A stretch of DNA of 64,000 bases from Eucommia ulmoides. Lineage: Eukaryota; Streptophyta; Magnoliopsida; Garryales; Eucommiaceae. Numbering within the stretch: the first letter of the stretch is position 1; the number at the start of each line of letters is the position of its first letter. A program made the translations under genes and the position numbers. The DNA is taken from NCBI GenBank assembly GCA_016647705.1, contig CM028328.1:11092614-11156613 (forward strand), read 5' to 3'. Below, piece by piece: positions 45,501 to 58,930 of the stretch. Below the pieces are notes generated by a model that did not search any database, had not been told where the DNA came from, and saw only the letters and a list, made by a program, of their open reading frames with translations.

Positions 45501-46212
45501 CCTGGAATCAGAGATTATTAACTAGTGATGGATCATCCTTTTGAAGTTGATATTCAGGTAATGTTAGTTTGATATGCAAATATCATATCAATTTTGATAT
45601 CTGAAATTGAGATAGGGCTTGTTTTTTTTTTTTTTTTTTTTTTTGTTTTTTGTTTTTTTGGGATTGTAAGTTATTTTTAATTTTTGTGTTGTATTGTGTT
45701 GTTTAAATGTGTTGTGTTGGTGAATTTTGCTATGTGCAATACTTGGATTGTAAGTTATTATGTTTTATTGGTTGGAATTTTGCTATGTGCAATGGTTTCT
45801 GTGTTTTATTGTGTTGTTTTGGTGAATTTTGGTAAACTGTCATAACAATGGTTGGGATTATAAGTTATTAATGAATTATAATTTTTGGACTATGAATTAG
45901 TGAATTGTATTTTATGGACTATTAAGAATCGTGTTGGTTAATGGGCTGAAATTGAATTTGGAATAATTCATTAAGGAATTAGGCTCTGGATTAAAATTTA
46001 AAAGGAATTGGGTTGTGGGTTGTGAAAAAATGAAAAAAAAAAATTCAAGTCCAAAATCGAAAACCGAACCGAAACCGAAAAAAACCACAGGGGTGGTTTT
46101 CTCCACTTATGAAAACCGAATTGTTAGGGAGCGGTTTTTATTTTATGAAAATCGAATTCTCGGTTCAAGGAGGAAAATTTGGCAAAACCAAACCGAACCG
46201 TGCATACCCCAG
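42549..46212 (+). mobile_element. hAT transposon (BED finger, RICESLEEPER-like), decayed
   Basis: The ends are CAGGGGTGT at the left and ATACCCCAG at the right, with subterminal CCGAACCG/CGGTTCGG-type motifs repeated at both ends (42560..42725 and 46060..46200), typical of hAT elements. The interior codes for a transposase on the plus strand (43310..45408). The expected 8-bp target duplication is not clear: GTGTTGGC and TGAGTTAC differ. Confidence 0.85.
43310..45408 (+). pseudogene. hAT transposase, BED zinc finger type, inactivated
   Basis: From ATG 43310: a BED finger (WKHF, then TACNYCSKNFAC and HLEQRC); the catalytic-domain pieces LTVDNASLNNGAINFLK (about 44060..44105), HVRCCARILNLIVCEGL (about 44150..44205) and TRWNATYFMLERAIKF; an Asp/Glu-rich insert (about 44445..44490); and the C-terminal dimerisation segment ARDVLAILVSTVASESAFST (about 45178..45240) followed by RILDPFRSSLSTKMVEALIC. 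It is broken by stops at 43412, 43439, 43877, 44827 and 45241, and by a frame change between 43879 and 43936, so it makes no working transposase. Order and length (about 690 codons) fit the ZBED/RICESLEEPER group. Confidence 0.88.
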
Positions 46213-48479
46213 TGAGTTACCCAAGAAGGGGGTGAATTGGATAGTAATAAAAAATTATCAAATAATAACAAATCAAATAATTAATGTTATCCTAAATTAA
46301 TTATTATCTTTATAGCAGCGAAAATATAATATTAACTAAGTGCACACCAAACAACACAAATATAAATAAATTAAATAATACAGCACACTAGAAATTTATA
46401 CTGGTTCACCAAATTATTCTTGGCTAATCTAATCCCTCAAGCTCCACGGAGAGTCGCACCCACTAATCACTATGATTTCTTTAACCAGGTAGGAACCAAA
46501 TCCTTACAAAATGATTCTTTTCGTAGGCTCAGAATCAACCTTTGTAATTTATTTTCACATGCTCAGGAATAACCCTATTTTTTTCACATGTTAAAGATTA
46601 ACCTAATTATTTTATACTTAGACTAAGAATTAAACCCCACACAAAAGACTTTAAGTAACATTTTACCCGGTAAGAATTGAACCGTTACAAATTCACTCAC
46701 AAATTAATTATATTAATGAAAAATTAACACCTAATCTTTTTATACTCTAGGCAAAGATTAAAACCTCAATCTCTTTACCGGAAGAGATTGAAATCAGCTA
46801 CCCCTTGATTAGACACTCCGAATAGTATCTAATCCGACACTCAACTTATCAATTACAAAATTGATAAGTGATTTTTCCACTCGGAACTTCTATCACCTCA
46901 GATAAATTTGAACTCAATTAATGTCCCGATACTAGTGATAGAAATATATTGAGAATTTTAAAATCTGATTTTAAACAAAAACAGGTAGCAAACAATTTAA
47001 CACGTAATCAGATTTTTTCAGGAAATCGTTTAAAAAATAATTTTCAATTTAAAATACAGGAAAATGATTTCAAAGATCAAATTTCCAAGTAATAGATAAT
47101 AATATCAAATAAAAATTAATAACAAATAACTTAGAACGATCTTACCAGGAATCCACCGAATCAATAATGATAAGTAATGAAACTTCAAGTCGACAATCAG
47201 TAATAATCTACTCCAAAATTTCTTAAGAATAAATCTCAAGAAAATTCTCACAATACTCTCAGTATAATCTCAGAATGATCACTCTTAAAAAGCACTAGAA
47301 CTGAATAGCTTTTCAGAATTGAATGATTGGGATTCTTGACACCTAAAAAATGCAAGCCTATTTATATGGGATTAGAACAAGCTCTCTAATGGCTAGTTCC
47401 CATATTTCATGACAAATAATTATTCCAATAGACCCCTTATATCATAAAGACTCAATTCTGGTATAATTCACTTAATTATATCTATTAGGATATCCAATTT
47501 AGTCCCTTAAACTTTTTCTCAATCTCAATTAGATAGGATAGAAATAATTTCATGAACCAAATTGAGAAATATCTAAAATACTTGAACCATATCTATAGGA
47601 ATACCAAAATATTAATCATATATCTTAAATTCCATCAGATCCCTAAGATATCTCTCATATCCTAACCATAATCGGCTACTTTTTAGATCAAAATCATAAA
47701 ATTCTCAAATCTTGAAACTATTTATCGGTTGACCGACCAGAAGGTATAAGTCGATTGCCCGATTCAGGACGCAACCTAAGCCAAAATCTCTTCGCCATAG
47801 GTTGACCGCCCTTTGTGTTTCTGTCGATCGGAAGATTCAAGGACTTTTATAGGTCGACCGCCTTATCAACCTAATGATTCAGAGAGTTCATATTTTAGCC
47901 ATAGGTCGACTTACCTGTCGACCGAGCAATTCAGAGCCTAAATTGTTTTCCCAACTCTTTCTTATCGGTTGACCGATCAACGTTGGTCAGTAGACCGATC
48001 CTGCTGGAACTTCTCTCCTTAAATAATTTTTTACTAAATTTCTTCGACGTTTTTGCCTCTTTAACTGATTTCTTTTCTCGGTTAACTCCACTAAATCTTT
48101 AAATTCAATTTTAATCAATTATCTTTCTTAAATCAATGTTTTTTCTTCAATTACACATAGGAACAAATATTTTAGCTAATTAGGATCCTATTAAAAAATA
48201 CACCTAATTGTAAAAATATTTTGTGTCGTGTGTGATCTTAATCGGGATACATTAAGAGTAAAAATTTAACCTGAGTCGTTTTTCCTTAGATTCTTCAAAA
48301 TCTTCAGTCTCTTAACATCCATCATCTTTGTCTGTATCTTTAGCATCCATTTATCATTTTTCTCAATTTCTTCATGATAATATCTTCACTGGAACAAATA
48401 AACTGAAACACTCAATAAAACCGTTAGTTCCACAAAAAATATCAACATTTAATTGTTCATCAAAATTTTAGGATCAATA
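46213..48479 (-). repeat. 3' LTR of the Copia fossil
   Basis: It matches 56060..58313 throughout. It contains GGTTGACCGACC-type motifs (47720..48000). Its outer end is bordered by the hAT element; the last bases of the LTR family (TGTGTTGGCC) appear on the far side of the hAT at 42540..42549. Confidence 0.88.
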
Positions 48480-48739
48480 ATCTCCCCATTTTTTATGATG
48501 ACAATTAATTTTGATGTTTTTGTCAAAATAATATGTAACCACACTCTCCCTAAATTCGAGGACGGGTTTTTAACTCAATAAAGCACAATTATGAAGAGAA
48601 TCATAAAATATTCAACAAAGCACAAAATACGATCAATAAATAATTCAAACTCCTCCTTAAGATATTCAATAAAACATCAATAAATTATCCCCCTTTGTCA
48701 TCTAAGAAAATGGGGAAGGGGAACCATAAATAAACACCA

Positions 48740-49260
48740 CTCTAGACAAATATCGTTATGCCTAGCCATTCCCAAACCAGGAATGATTTTCATAAACTGA
48801 TTTTCCGCTAAAGGTTTAGTAAAGATATCAACAAGTTAGTCGGAGGTATCAATATATTCAATGACAATGTCCCTTTTTCTGAATGTGATCACGAATAAAG
48901 TGATATCTAATCTCTATGTACTTAGTTCTTGAGTGTTGTATAGAATTCTTACTTAGACAAATATCATTTTTATTATCACAATAAATCGAGACTTCCTCCA
49001 TACATATTCCAAAATCATTTAATTGCTGTTAATATATAAAATTTGAGCACAACAGTTACCAATTTTCATATACTCAGCCTCAGTAGTGGGTAAGGCTATC
49101 GAATTCTGTTTCTTGCTTGACCAAGAAACCAAAACATATCCTAACAAATGACATGACCCACTTGTGTTTTTTCGCTCAACTTTGCAACTTGCAAAATCAA
49201 TGTCGGAGTAACTTATTAATTTAAAATCACTCCCCCTAGGATATCATAACCCTAGGTTAG
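48740..49260 (-). other. RNase H region of the Copia fossil
   Basis: Minus-strand reading shows Copia RNase H landmarks: SDFASCKVERKNTSG-like sequence, the ALPTTEAEY motif and DIFTKPLAE. Part of the 46213..58313 fossil. Confidence 0.75.
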
Positions 49261-49792
49261 TCATCCCCTTTAAATATCAAAAAATTTGCTTAACCGCAAT
49301 CAAGTGCGATTCTTTAGGATAAGACTGAAATTTAGCACATAAACAAACGCTATACATAATGCCAGGTCTACTAGCAATTAAGTACAACAAGCTACCAATC
49401 ATACCTCGATACATTTTTTCATTAACGTTTTCACCCGTGTCATCTTTGTCTATCTTTGTAGCTGTTGTCATGGGAGTTTTGTACTCTTTTTCACCATCCA
49501 ACCCATATTTCTTTAACAACTCCATGTTATATTTAGCTTGATTTATGAATATTCCTTATTTGGTTTGCTTAATTTGCAACCCAAGAAAGAAATTCGTCTC
49601 TCACATCATGCTCATCTCAAACTCAACCTGCATTATCTTGGCAAATTCTTGGCAAAGATCCTCATTAATAGATTCAAAAATAATATCAATATAAACTTGT
49701 ACTAATAGGGTATCAGAATCAGTTTGCTTAACAAATAACGTTATATCACAAATATCTCTTCAAAAACGATTTTCGATCAAATATCAGCTAAG

Positions 49793-50306
49793 GCCCCGTT
49801 TGGTAACCATTTCCATTCCAGAAATTCCCATTCCATTCCCAGATTTTTGGGAATTCTGTTTAGGAATAGCGTTTGGTAATTTTTGTTTCCGTTTCCATTT
49901 TATTCCCATTTGAGAATTGTGCCCACTTTTTTTCTTAAGAAATGAGAAACAAAAAAAAGTTGTTTCTCATTATTCTCATTCCATTTCTAAAATACATGGT
50001 TACTATTCATCTACCGGCTGACCACCGTCCACCGCCGGCCACTGTCGCCGGTCACCGTCCGCCGCCGCCGGCCATCTCCGGCGACTATTGCCAGTCACCT
50101 TTCCCCGCCGTCGCCGGCCATCTTCGGCGACCGTCGCCGTTCATCGTCCGGCCGAAAATTTTTCTGCCACTTTCGGTCGTCGCCGGCGACGACGCCATTA
50201 CCTTCCAGCCAGCGTCACCGGCGTCGATGCAGTCCGGTCATCGCCGGCGGGCCATCGCCGCCGCCGGCCAGCCGGCGACGGCGCCACTGCTATCAGGCCA
50301 AAACAG

Positions 50307-50349
<43 letters not shown>

Positions 50350-50510
50350 AAAAAAGATTTTAGGATAAAATCGTTACCAAACACAATTCCCTTCCCAAAA
50401 CAAAAAAAAAAAAAAATTATCGTTACCAAACGCGATTCTACTCCCAAAAAGAAAACAAAATTCTCATCCCACTGTTGGAATGGAAACAGAAACGGTTACC
50501 AAACGCCACC
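49793..50510. mobile_element. MITE-like element (GTTTGGTAACC ends) inside the Copia RT
   Basis: The ends read CCCCGTTTGGTAACCATTTC and, mirrored, GGCGTTTGGTAACCGTTTC. AAG lies just outside both ends (about 49790..49792 and 50511..50514), a possible 3-bp duplication as in PIF/Harbinger elements. The interior has a GC-rich CCGCCGGCCA-type repeat (50010..50290) and a long A tract (50308..50347); open frames across these are composition artefacts. Confidence 0.75.
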
Positions 50511-51006
50511 CAAGTCTCTCATATCAAGCTCTAGGAGCTTGTTTGACCCCATACAAAACCTTACGAAGTTTAAATACGTGATCGGAAAATTTATCACTTT
50601 TAGATCCCGAGGGTTGTTCCACATAAATTTTTTCTGCTAGGAAGTCATTTAGAAATGTACTCTTGACATCCATTTGATATAGTTTAAAATTACATGAGCA
50701 TGCAAAAGTGAGTAGCATTCTAATAACTTCTAATTTAGCCACAAGAGCATTAGTTTCATCATAATCAATTCATTCCTCTTGATTATTGTCCTGTGCTGTT
50801 AATCTTACTTTATTTCTAATTACTATACCAGATTCATCTTTTTTTATTTCGAAAAACCCATTTAGTACCAATAACAGGATTAAAATCCGGTCTAGGAACT
50901 AGACACCATACTTTGTTCCGCTCAAATTGAACTAACTCATCTTGGATTGCGAAAATCCAAGATTCACCAGTTAACGTCTCATTTACATTTTTAGGCTCAA
51001 TTTGAG

Positions 51007-51048
<42 letters not shown>

Positions 51049-52141
51049 TTTATTTTATCTCTAAGAGAGGAACGAGTATTTACACATCTTTCAAAATTAT
51101 CTAAGATTTCTTTTACCGAATATCCCGGTATTGTCTTTATAGTTAGTGGAAATTCCGAATCATTTTCCTTAGTCTCCTCATCTTTTTGAGATTCTTTTGT
51201 CACATTATCGCATTGGTTTTGGTTATTTGAAATACCTACATCATCATCATCTAAAACATTTCTCGACAAAAATGGGTCAGCTTCCTCAAAGACAATGTGC
51301 ATAGACTCCTCAACTACTATCGTACATTTATTATATACTTTATAGGCCTTACTGTTAGTAGCATATCCAAGAAAAATTCCATAATCACAATTTACCATAA
51401 AATTTACTTCGATTATCCTTATCATTCAAAATGAAGCATTTACACCCGAATACTTTAAAGTACAAAATGTTAGGAGTCTTACTTGTCACACCCCTCCCCG
51501 AGCCCCCATCGCCCGAGGTCGGACGTGACACCGACTTGACGTCACCTGACCAGTCAACAAATATATATATATATATACATGCATCACTATACATTTTGTT
51601 TTCAGAAAAAAAATATATAATATATTTACTTACTTCAAAATTTGGGAATACACATGTCCCAAATATTCACAACAAAACCACAAAAAGAAAATTGAACCTT
51701 CCACGGTTCACACTTGTCCAGCTCATCCTTCAAAATGACACCACCACCTGACTCTACCTAGTGCCTGTGGTAAACCTACTCCTAGCTGCGACACCTGAAA
51801 CCAAATATTTTATCGGTGTACTGCCTTCATAATATAAAAACATTTCATGGATTAAGTATAATTATCAAATACCACTTTTCCAAATATAATATAATATAAC
51901 CGTATACCAAGTCAGAATAAAATTCCACTGTCATCATTGCAATAAGATAATATATTTAAATCAACCAATCCAACATTTCGACATATAATAAAATACCGCA
52001 CTCATATTTCCTACTAGCCATAGGATCGTTTCACCTCACGATTAGGAGTTACGACAATACCGTAACCTGTACAACCGTGCCATCTAAAGTGACTATCAGT
52101 ATTAGGTCCATTTAATATCCCCAATGGTAGGGCAGCCACCC

Positions 52142-52300
52142 GCAGGATTTGCACTCCTGACAGGTCCACATATATTCACCCTGCAGGACTTGCCTGACAA
52201 GTAACAACAAATATTCACCCGACAGGACTTACCTGATATATAACAACAAATATCCACCCTACAGGTCTTGCCTGACAGGTAATCCACATCTAGCAGGACA
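52142..52300. repeat. Short tandem repeats in the solo LTR
   Basis: Three to four units of the type CAGGACTTGCCTGACAAGTA followed by ACAACAAATATTCACCC, with a period of about 40-46 bases. Confidence 0.8.
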
Positions 52301-52887
52301 TACCTTCTTGACAAGAAGACAACTATGGCATAGTCAGATAACAAAAGTACTTTCCACATTTAAAAATTTACTTGATCCACATAACGTTATAACACCGTCC
52401 ATTTTAATAAATATTTTTTCTAAAATTTAAAAAAAAATATATATAATTTGTTAATTTACATAAAAAACAATACACTCACCTCGATTTTTGTGCTTCCCAA
52501 AACACTGTCGTCAAAAGACTACGAGGGCGGCGTTACCTGTGAACCTAACAATGATAGGGCCTAAATTAATAATTTATTTAAAATAAACCTAATATGCAAT
52601 GCGTTATCCTAAAATTCACCATTTTCTATTCCCCAAATTTTGATTTTACAAAATTATCATACACCCTATTTTTTATGTCAATATTAGCTGTACGAAAATT
52701 ATTATAGTAACGATTACAAAATTTCGCGTCAATAATTTAATTTGTAGAAAAATATTAATCGACTGTTAAAATTTTTATTAGTTGACAAAATATTAAAAAT
52801 TGTCGTTTTAGTAAAATTTATAATTTTTATTTTAAACGGTATTCATCACAAATTAGATATTTCTATACCGACTGTATTTCTCGAACC

Positions 52888-52889
<2 letters not shown>

Positions 52890-52965
<76 letters not shown>
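52890..52965. repeat. (TA)n microsatellite
   Basis: Nearly pure TA dinucleotide run of about 75 bases. Confidence 0.95.
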
Positions 52966-52967
<2 letters not shown>

Positions 52968-55900
52968 ACATAAATATGCATGTACATCTGTCCGCATAAT
53001 TAGTCCCATAAATTAAACGTGTAATATATATTTTATGTCAAATTGTCTAGCCAGTAGTGGATCATGAGATAGAGTGTCGATAGGTGGGTTTAGGAACGAA
53101 GAAAAAAAAATGGAATTACTTGTTCTGTTCTTCCTCTTTTTTTTTCTTTTTTTTTTTTTTTCTTTTTTCAGCCAGCTAAAGTTCATGAGTTTTTATATAT
53201 ATTTTAAAAATGATAATTGGCCCCTATTTTTATTTTTTTTAAAACTAAAATTAATATTAACATATTACTCCCTAAAATTTTTAAAACAATTATTAAATGA
53301 CACAATTCACCTCGTTGTTTTCTAAATGTTCTAAAATGCAACTAACAATTATGCATATGTTACATTACTATTCCAGATTTCATATGGGGTTTTATTAAAC
53401 TCTCTACGAATCGATACCCGATTCACCATGTGACAAGTTGTACTTATTCGGCCCAGAAGTAGGTTAGTAATCGATTTTGATTAAGCATTGTTCTGACCAT
53501 CTCTTGAAGCGTCCTATTCTTCCTTTCCACAACACCATTTTACTGTGATGATCTTGGTACAGAAAAATTATAAGCATAACTGTGCTAATCACAATAATTG
53601 ATATCATCATCATTTTTAAACTCTCTTCCTCTGTCACTACGAATGTTAATAATAGAGCATTGCTTCTCATTTTGAACACGTTTACAAAATTTAGAAAACA
53701 TAGAAGCTATTTCACTCTTCTTAGTAAGGAAAAATACCCAGGTGAATCTAGAATAATCATCAACTATTATGAAAACATAAAACTTACCGCCGAGACTAGC
53801 AACAGAGTTTGGACCAAATAAATTAAGATGCAATAATTTAAAGACATGTAGATGTGGACGTATGCATCTTTTTCTTAAATGATAATCTAGACTACTTACC
53901 TAACTGACATACATCACATACTTTATCTTTCACAAATTTCAAATCAGGTAGACCACGTACGAGACTCTTCTTAGATAAATTAGAGATTAATTTCATACTA
54001 GCATGCCCAAGTCTCCTATGCCATAACCAACTATTCTCAGATAAAGCATTCAAACAGGATAAATTTTGAGAAGTAAAATCATCAAATGAACAAGTATAAA
54101 TATTCTCAAAACATGATGCAACTAACAGAATACTACCATCATGTCCATTCTCAATAATTCATTTATCATGATCAAATACGACACTATAGCCCTTGTCACA
54201 TAGTTGACTTATACTAAGCAACTTCTGTTTAAGACCATCAACTAGTAACACATCTTTAATAACAGTGGTACCATTATCGATATTACCTATACCAATAATT
54301 TTATCCTTTGCGTTGTCTCCAAATGTTACATGACCTCCATCTTTAGGTGTCAAAGATGTGAATTTTGCTTTATCTCCCGTCATATGTCGAGAATAACCGT
54401 TGTCCAGGAACCATATGTCTTTGCTTATAGATGCTTTTAGAATAACCTGCAATGATCACCTCAAATAGTTCTTAAGTGGTACCTAGTCTAAGTGGGTCTG
54501 ATCTTGTTAGTCGGGACAACCTTAGTTCCTTTCGAAACTCAAACTTGTCTACAGTTAGATAGTTTAGCAAAATATCTACAAATAGTATGCCCCACAAAAT
54601 CACATTTAAAACATCTAACAAGACCTTTGGTTTCAGAAAAGAATTTATGAAAACATTTTTGTTTAAGATGTTTTTGAAACCCAATACCGGCTTTATCAAA
54701 AATACCACGTGAACTTCCCAAAAGTATTTTCAAGTTATTCTCATCGCCGGTGAATTTGAGAACAATTTAATGTAAATCTAATATCTTGGATTTCAATTCA
54801 TTGTTTTTAGATTCATAGTCCATTACTAGCTTGTTTAATGTGTTAATTGTACTTTAAAGGGCATTTATTTTAAAATACTGGTTTTTATAATCATGTGTAA
54901 GTTCTTGATAAATATAAAACAATTCATCAAAATCTAAAGGACAAGAACTTGAACATTTTGTTACCTCATTACTAGTGGCCATCAATGCAAACATTGACGT
55001 TTATTTACTTTCTGATTTTTACGAACTACTCGATTCGGTATTATCCCAAGTAGCTTTCATAAACTTCTTCTTGCTCTTATTTCCTTTATTCCTTCTTCTT
55101 TTTTTCTTTATCCTTTTTCAATTCGGGACAATCAATTTAAAAATGACCGGTCTTGTGACAGTTGTAGTATTTCACATTGTTCATGTTGAAGTTTCTTCTT
55201 CCACGGAATGTACGTCGAATCATTCTTCTAAAATTCTTTGTGAGAAGCGCCATATCTTTTTTCTGCTCACTATCAAGGATTACATCGTCACTATCATCCT
55301 CTTCTTCAGGTTTCTGAGCCCTTAGTGTCAAGGATTTCTTTTTGCTATATCCGATGTCATCTTCATATCCTCGAATTGTCGTTTCATGCGTCATGAGGTT
55401 GTCGATGAGGTCATAAATTTTGTATTTGGTAAGGTCCTTAGCTTCCTCAATTACAGTCACCTTCGGCTCCCATACTTTGGTTAAATATCTTAGAATCTTC
55501 CGAACTTTGTCTTCCGTGGCGTACGACTTTCCAAGTTGGCTTAAGTGATTACAGATGTTATTGAATCGAGTGTACATATCTTGGATCGATTCATTTTCTC
55601 CCATTCTGAACAATTCAAGTGGCCTGATAAAAGCGTTGATTTTCAACTACTTCATTTGACTTGTTCCTTCGTGGGTAACCTGTAACTTATCCCACATGTC
55701 CTTTGCCGATTTACAACCTGAAACTCTCGAGTATTCATTAGCATCTAAAAAATAAAATAAAATATTAATAACTTGAGAGTTTATAGAAAGTTTCTGCTTA
55801 TCAGAAGCAATTAGCTATTCTTTCTTCTTCTCGACTTCGTTTTCCATAAGGAAAAACATACCATCCTCAATTGCTAGTCACATATCATAATTCGTGGCCT

Positions 55901-56059
55901 GAAGACAAACAATCATTTTGTCCTTCCAGAATGCAAAATTTTCACCTGCAAACAAAGGTGGTCGGTGCATAGACTGCTCCTCAGCTAGTGTGCCAATTGT
56001 GTGCGCTATGTGATCTTTGTTAGCTTAGTATATCTAGCTAAACCAACTCTAATACCAAT

Positions 56060-58313
56060 TGTGGCCCAGTAAAATACTCAAGAGAGGGGATGAATTAGGT
56101 AGTAATAAAAAAAAAATATCAAATAATAACACTTCAAAAATCAAATAATTAATTTTATCCTAAATTAATTATTATCTTTATAGCAACAGAAATATAATAT
56201 CAATTAGGTGCACACCAAACAACACAAATATAAATAAATGAAAGAATACAGCACACCAGAAATTTATACTAGTTCACTAAGTTATTTTTGGCTAATCCAG
56301 TCCTCCGAGCTCCGCGGAGAGTCGCACCCACTAATCAATATGATTCCTTTAACCAGGTAGGAACGAAACCCTTACAAAATTATTCTTTTCGTAGGCTCAG
56401 AATTAACCTTTATAATTCATTTTCATAAGCTCAGGAATAACCCTATCTTTTTTCACAGGCTAAAGATTGTCCTAATTCTTTTATACTTAGATTAAGAATT
56501 AAACCCCACACAAAAGACTCTAAGTAACCTTTTACCCGATAAGGATTGAACTATTACAAATTCACTTACAAATTAATTATATTAATGAAGAATTAACACC
56601 TAATCTTTTTATACTCTAGGAAAAGATTAAAACTTCAATCTCTTTACCGGAAGAGATTGAAACTAGCTACTCCTTGATTAAACACTCCCAATAGTACCTA
56701 ATCCGACACTTAACTCACTAATTATAAAATTGACAAGTGATTTTTCCACTGGGAGCTTCTACCAACTCAGATAAATTTGAACCCAATTAATGTCCCGATA
56801 CTAGTGATAGTAATACAATGAGAATTTTAAAATATAATTTTAAACAAAAATGGGTAGCAAACAATTTACTATGTAATCAGATTTTTTCAGGAAATCGTTT
56901 AAAAAATAATTTTCAATTTAAAATACAGGAAAACGATTTCAAAGATCAAATTTCCAAGTAATAGATAACAATATCAAATAACAATTAATAGCAAATAACG
57001 TAGAATGATCTCACCAAGTCGACAATCAACAATAATCCACTCCAAAATTTGTCAAGAATGAATCTCAAGAAAATTCTCATAATACTCTTAGTATAATCTC
57101 AGAATGATCACTCTTAGAAAGTACTAGAACTGAATAGCTTTTCAGAATTGAATGATTGGGATTCTTGACACCTAAAAAACGCAAGTCTATCTATATAGGA
57201 TTAAAACAAGCTCTCTAACGGCTAATTCTCATATTTCATGACAAATAATTACTCTAATAGACCCCTTATATCATAAAGACTCAATCCTGGTATAATTCAC
57301 TTAATTATATCTATTAAAATATCTAATTTAGTCCCGCAAACTTTTTCTCTATCTCAATTAGATAGGATAGAAAGAATGTCATGAACGAAATTGAGAAATA
57401 TCCAAAATACTTAAACCATATCTATAGGGATAACAAAATATCAATCATATATCTTAAATTCCACTAGATCCCTAAGATATCTCTCATATCTTAACCATAA
57501 AACGACTACTTTTTGGATCAAAACCATGAAATTCTCAAATCCTGAAACTGTTCATCGGTTGATTGACCAAAAGGTATAAGTCGATCGCCCGATTCAGGAC
57601 ATCGCCCAAGCCAAAATCTCTTTGCTATAGGTCGACCGCCCCTTATGTTTCTATCGACATGAAGATTCAGAGACTTTCATAGGTTGACTGCCCTGTCGAC
57701 CTAACAATTCAGAGAGTTCATATTTTATCCATATGTCGACCTACCTATTGACCGAGCAATTCAAAGTCTGAATCGTTTTCCCAACTCTTTCTCATCGGTT
57801 AACCAATCAGCGTTGGTCGGTTGACCGATCCTGCTGGAACTTCTCTCCTTAAATAATTTTTTACTAAATTTCTTCGACGTTTTTGCCCCTTTAAACTGAT
57901 TTCTTTTCTCAGTTAACTCTACTAAATCCTTAAATTCAATTTTAATCAATTATCTTTCTTAAATGAATGTTTCTTCTTCAATTACATATAGGAGCAAATA
58001 TGTTAGCTAATTAGAATCCTATTAAAAAAAAAAACACCTAATTGTAAAAATATTTTGTGTCGTGTGTGATCCTAATCGGAATACATTAAAAGTAAAAATT
58101 TAACTTGTGTCGTTTTTCCCTAGGTTCTTCAAAATCTTCAGTTTCTTAACATCCATCATCTTTGTCAGTGTCTTTAGCATCTATTTATCATTTTTCTCAA
58201 TTTTTTCATGATAATATCTTCACTGGAACTAATAAACTGAAACACTCAACAAAACCGTTAGTTTCACAAAAAATATCAACATTTAATTGTCTATCAAAAT
58301 CTTAGGATCAACA
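56060..58313 (-). repeat. 5' LTR of the Copia fossil
   Basis: In element direction it runs from TGTTGATCCTAAGATTTTGA (at 58313) to GGGCCACA (at 56060), next to the primer site. It matches 46213..48479 and, more distantly, the solo LTR 22822..25271. Confidence 0.9.
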
Positions 58314-58329
58314 TAATAAAAATTAAGTT

Positions 58330-58930
58330 AGGGATAATTGACAATTAGTCCCAAATAACGGATGTAATATGTCGTTAGTCCCTTTTAAAACATAAGTTTT
58401 GATTTAGTCCCACGTTTTAGATTTTACTTGCGTATTAATCCTGCATGTACTCACGTATTGCGCGAATATGTAGAGAGAATTTGGTGAGTAAATTCTTATT
58501 ATAGTGAATATTAGTTACATTAAATTAAAATTAGTTAAAACTTAATAATTAACTATATTATCTGTATAATATTAGTTACATGTACCTATGCACCATTAAT
58601 TGCACGTTACATATTAAATGTATTTGTATACACAAATATTACACACAAAAATTAATTTAATATTAGTTACATGTTATAAACTACATGTATTTGTATAATA
58701 TTTGTTACATCTAACAAATTTTTACACATAAATTAGTTACATGTTACAAATTTCAGTAATATTTATCACATCTAACAAGTATTTTACATACAAACTAGTT
58801 ACATGTAACTGCGCGAGTGCAGACACGTGTAGTGAGCTTTTCGCCTTTTTTAATATGCGGGACTAAAATATAAGTTATAATTGTTTATGAGACTTTTCTA
58901 AAATTAATAGTACACTAAGGGATTTGCCAC
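58330..58930. mobile_element. Possible MITE with degenerate TIRs
   Basis: The left part has repeated TTAGTCCC phrases (58348, 58376, 58407), mirrored on the right by GGGACTAA (about 58859) and CACTAAGGGA (58914). The middle holds repeats of TTAGTTACATGTAAC-type sequence (58510..58810). The borders are weak. Confidence 0.4.

Larger units (their letters stand above)
51484..53364. mobile_element. Solo LTR with TTACT duplications inside the Copia integrase
   Basis: It starts TGTCACACCCCTCCCCGAGC and ends ATGTTACA (TG...CA), with TTACT on both sides (51479..51483 and 53365..53369). The flanking Copia sequence resumes cleanly across it. It carries no coding region. The TGTCACACCCC start is common among plant Gypsy LTRs. 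It contains tandem repeats (52142..52300) and a TA run (52890..52965). Younger than its Copia host. Confidence 0.88.
46213..58313 (-). mobile_element. SIRE/Maximus-like Copia retrotransposon fossil
   Basis: Long LTRs (46213..48479 and 56060..58313) enclose an internal region read on the minus strand: primer site TTGGTATTAGAGTTGGTT (56041..56058, like initiator tRNA-Met); gag (about 55137..55990) with a zinc knuckle; the protease/pre-integrase region (54159..54460, around SRHMTGDKAKFTSL); the integrase core (53400..54000) and its tail (about 50997..51480); reverse transcriptase (50524..50990 and 49540..49785); RNase H (about 48740..49260); and a purine tract next to the left LTR (48480..48500). 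Two other elements sit inside it. The LTRs differ at roughly one site in ten to twelve where I aligned them, suggesting a few million years. Many breaks; fossil. Confidence 0.9.

Noticed and set aside
50238-50447. Poly-Phe or poly-Lys proteins across the long A tract
   Set aside because: They are artefacts of a homopolymer inside a MITE.
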